Assembly (NCBI RefSeq): GCF_031582905.1 | Contig: NZ_CP133990.1 | Location: 2,604,001-2,668,000, forward strand | Reading direction: 5' to 3' | DNA: 64,000 nucleotides | Source: Pengzhenrongella sp031582905 | Lineage (GTDB): Bacteria > Actinomycetota > Actinomycetes > Actinomycetales > Cellulomonadaceae | Shown: positions 63,623 to 64,000 of the stretch, piece by piece | How positions within the stretch are numbered: position 1 is the first letter of the stretch | Layout of the letters: each line of letters starts with the position of its first letter | The notes under the pieces: generated by a model | Database searches by the model: none | Seen by the model: the letters and a program-made list of their open reading frames with translations, nothing else | Told to the model about the DNA's origin: nothing | Made by a program: the position numbers and the translations under genes

Positions 63623-64000
63623 GTGCTGATGAACCGGGCCGAGACGATGCTGGTGAACAACCGGGGCCGGGCCTGGCTGCAGCGATCCTATGAGGTCCCC
63701 CTGCTCCAGCGGCTCGGCGCCCGCCTCGCTGGAGCCGACGTGGTCGAGATCGGGTGCGGCCGAGGCGTCGGCACCGAGCTGCTCCTGGAGCGGTGGGGCG
63801 TGGCCCACGTCACCGCCCTCGACCTGGACCCGGCGATGGTCGACCGCGCGCGGCGTCGCCTGGCCCGGCACGGGGGCCGGGTTGACGTCCGGATCGGCGA
63901 CGCGTGCGATCTGCCGTTCGGGGACGCCAGCATCGACGCGGTGGTCGACTTCGGCGTCATCCACCACGTGCCCGCCTGGCGGGACGCGGTCGCCGAGACC
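63623..64000 (+). CDS. SAM-dependent methyltransferase, truncated by window edge
   Basis: First 126 residues of a class I methyltransferase: VVEIGCGRGVGTELLLE (motif I), VTALDLDPAMVDRARRRLA (motif II), VRIGDACDLPFGDASIDAVVDFGVIHHVPAW (motifs III-IV). GTG 63623 has GGAG upstream; an in-frame ATG two codons later is possible. It is divergent from the cmtR-like gene, 38 bases away, so both may use the palindromic operator. The substrate is unknown and the 3' end is outside. Confidence 0.85.
   Translation, partial: MLMNRAETMLVNNRGRAWLQRSYEVPLLQRLGARLAGADVVEIGCGRGVGTELLLERWGVAHVTALDLDPAMVDRARRRLARHGGRVDVRIGDACDLPFGDASIDAVVDFGVIHHVPAWRDAVAET

Noticed and set aside
1..64000. Programmed frameshifting as the general explanation of frame breaks
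   Set aside because: The breaks occur in unrelated housekeeping and accessory genes, at G/C runs without conserved slippery sites or structures. Programmed shifting is accepted only for the orfA/orfB junctions of the IS3 copies.

Overview
The window is very GC-rich, with actinobacterial gene styles throughout: many GTG starts, 4-bp stop/start overlaps, an actinobacterial ilvB leader peptide, and a c-di-AMP riboswitch ahead of an NlpC/P60 hydrolase. The carbohydrate genes at the left suggest a Micrococcales organism of the Cellulomonas/Cellulosimicrobium/Isoptericola kind (inference, not proven).

Region 1 (1-12421) looks like normal chromosome. It holds the acetolactate synthase gene ilvB, cut by the window edge and preceded by an attenuator. 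A minus-strand alpha-glucoside/alpha-galactoside operon follows: GH36 alpha-galactosidase, sugar ABC transporter (binding protein and two permeases), GH13 alpha-glucosidase and amylosucrase. A divergent ROK regulator faces it. Region 2 (12422-20881) is accessory. It has an amidohydrolase fused to HEAT repeats and translationally coupled to a CGNR-type zinc-finger protein, an intact-looking and a truncated serine recombinase that repeat one another, small membrane proteins, a VanY-like peptidase and the riboswitch-controlled NlpC/P60 protein.

Region 3 (20882-28937) is a copper-type island: two-component system, Cys-rich mini-protein, DUF305 proteins, BNR-repeat lipoprotein, CopB-type ATPase with a CsoR-like box, and a Csp/four-helix copper-storage protein. 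Region 4 (29096-33984) is a Tn552/Tn402-like transposition module (serine recombinase, DDE transposase, AAA ATPase, second recombinase) whose transposase is split by an IS3-family element. Region 5 (34312-45957) combines a second two-component/Met-rich/SHOCT operon, a reactive-sulfur (cst-like) regulon with four 7-2-7 CsoR/CstR boxes, a CstR-like repressor, and a Met-rich multicopper oxidase. Region 6 (46308-52866) has a CYP152-type P450 and a CaCA antiporter gene broken by an IS3 copy and an IS21 element. Both insertions are clean, and removing them restores a 332-codon frame.

Region 7 (52987-63584) is one tightly packed minus-strand metal operon: CmtR-like ArsR, P1B ATPase, LspA, a CadC-like ArsR fused to a membrane ResA/TlpA thioredoxin, CcdA, DUF3105, DUF305, ResB, ResC/CcsA and Lnt. 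It joins metal sensing and export to extracytoplasmic protein maturation (lipoprotein processing plus system II cytochrome c assembly). A partial methyltransferase gene ends the window.

About two dozen genes carry single-base frame breaks, nearly all a missing G or C in a short G/C run. These look like systematic sequence error rather than decay. In those genes I give the whole conceptual gene and state where the break lies.
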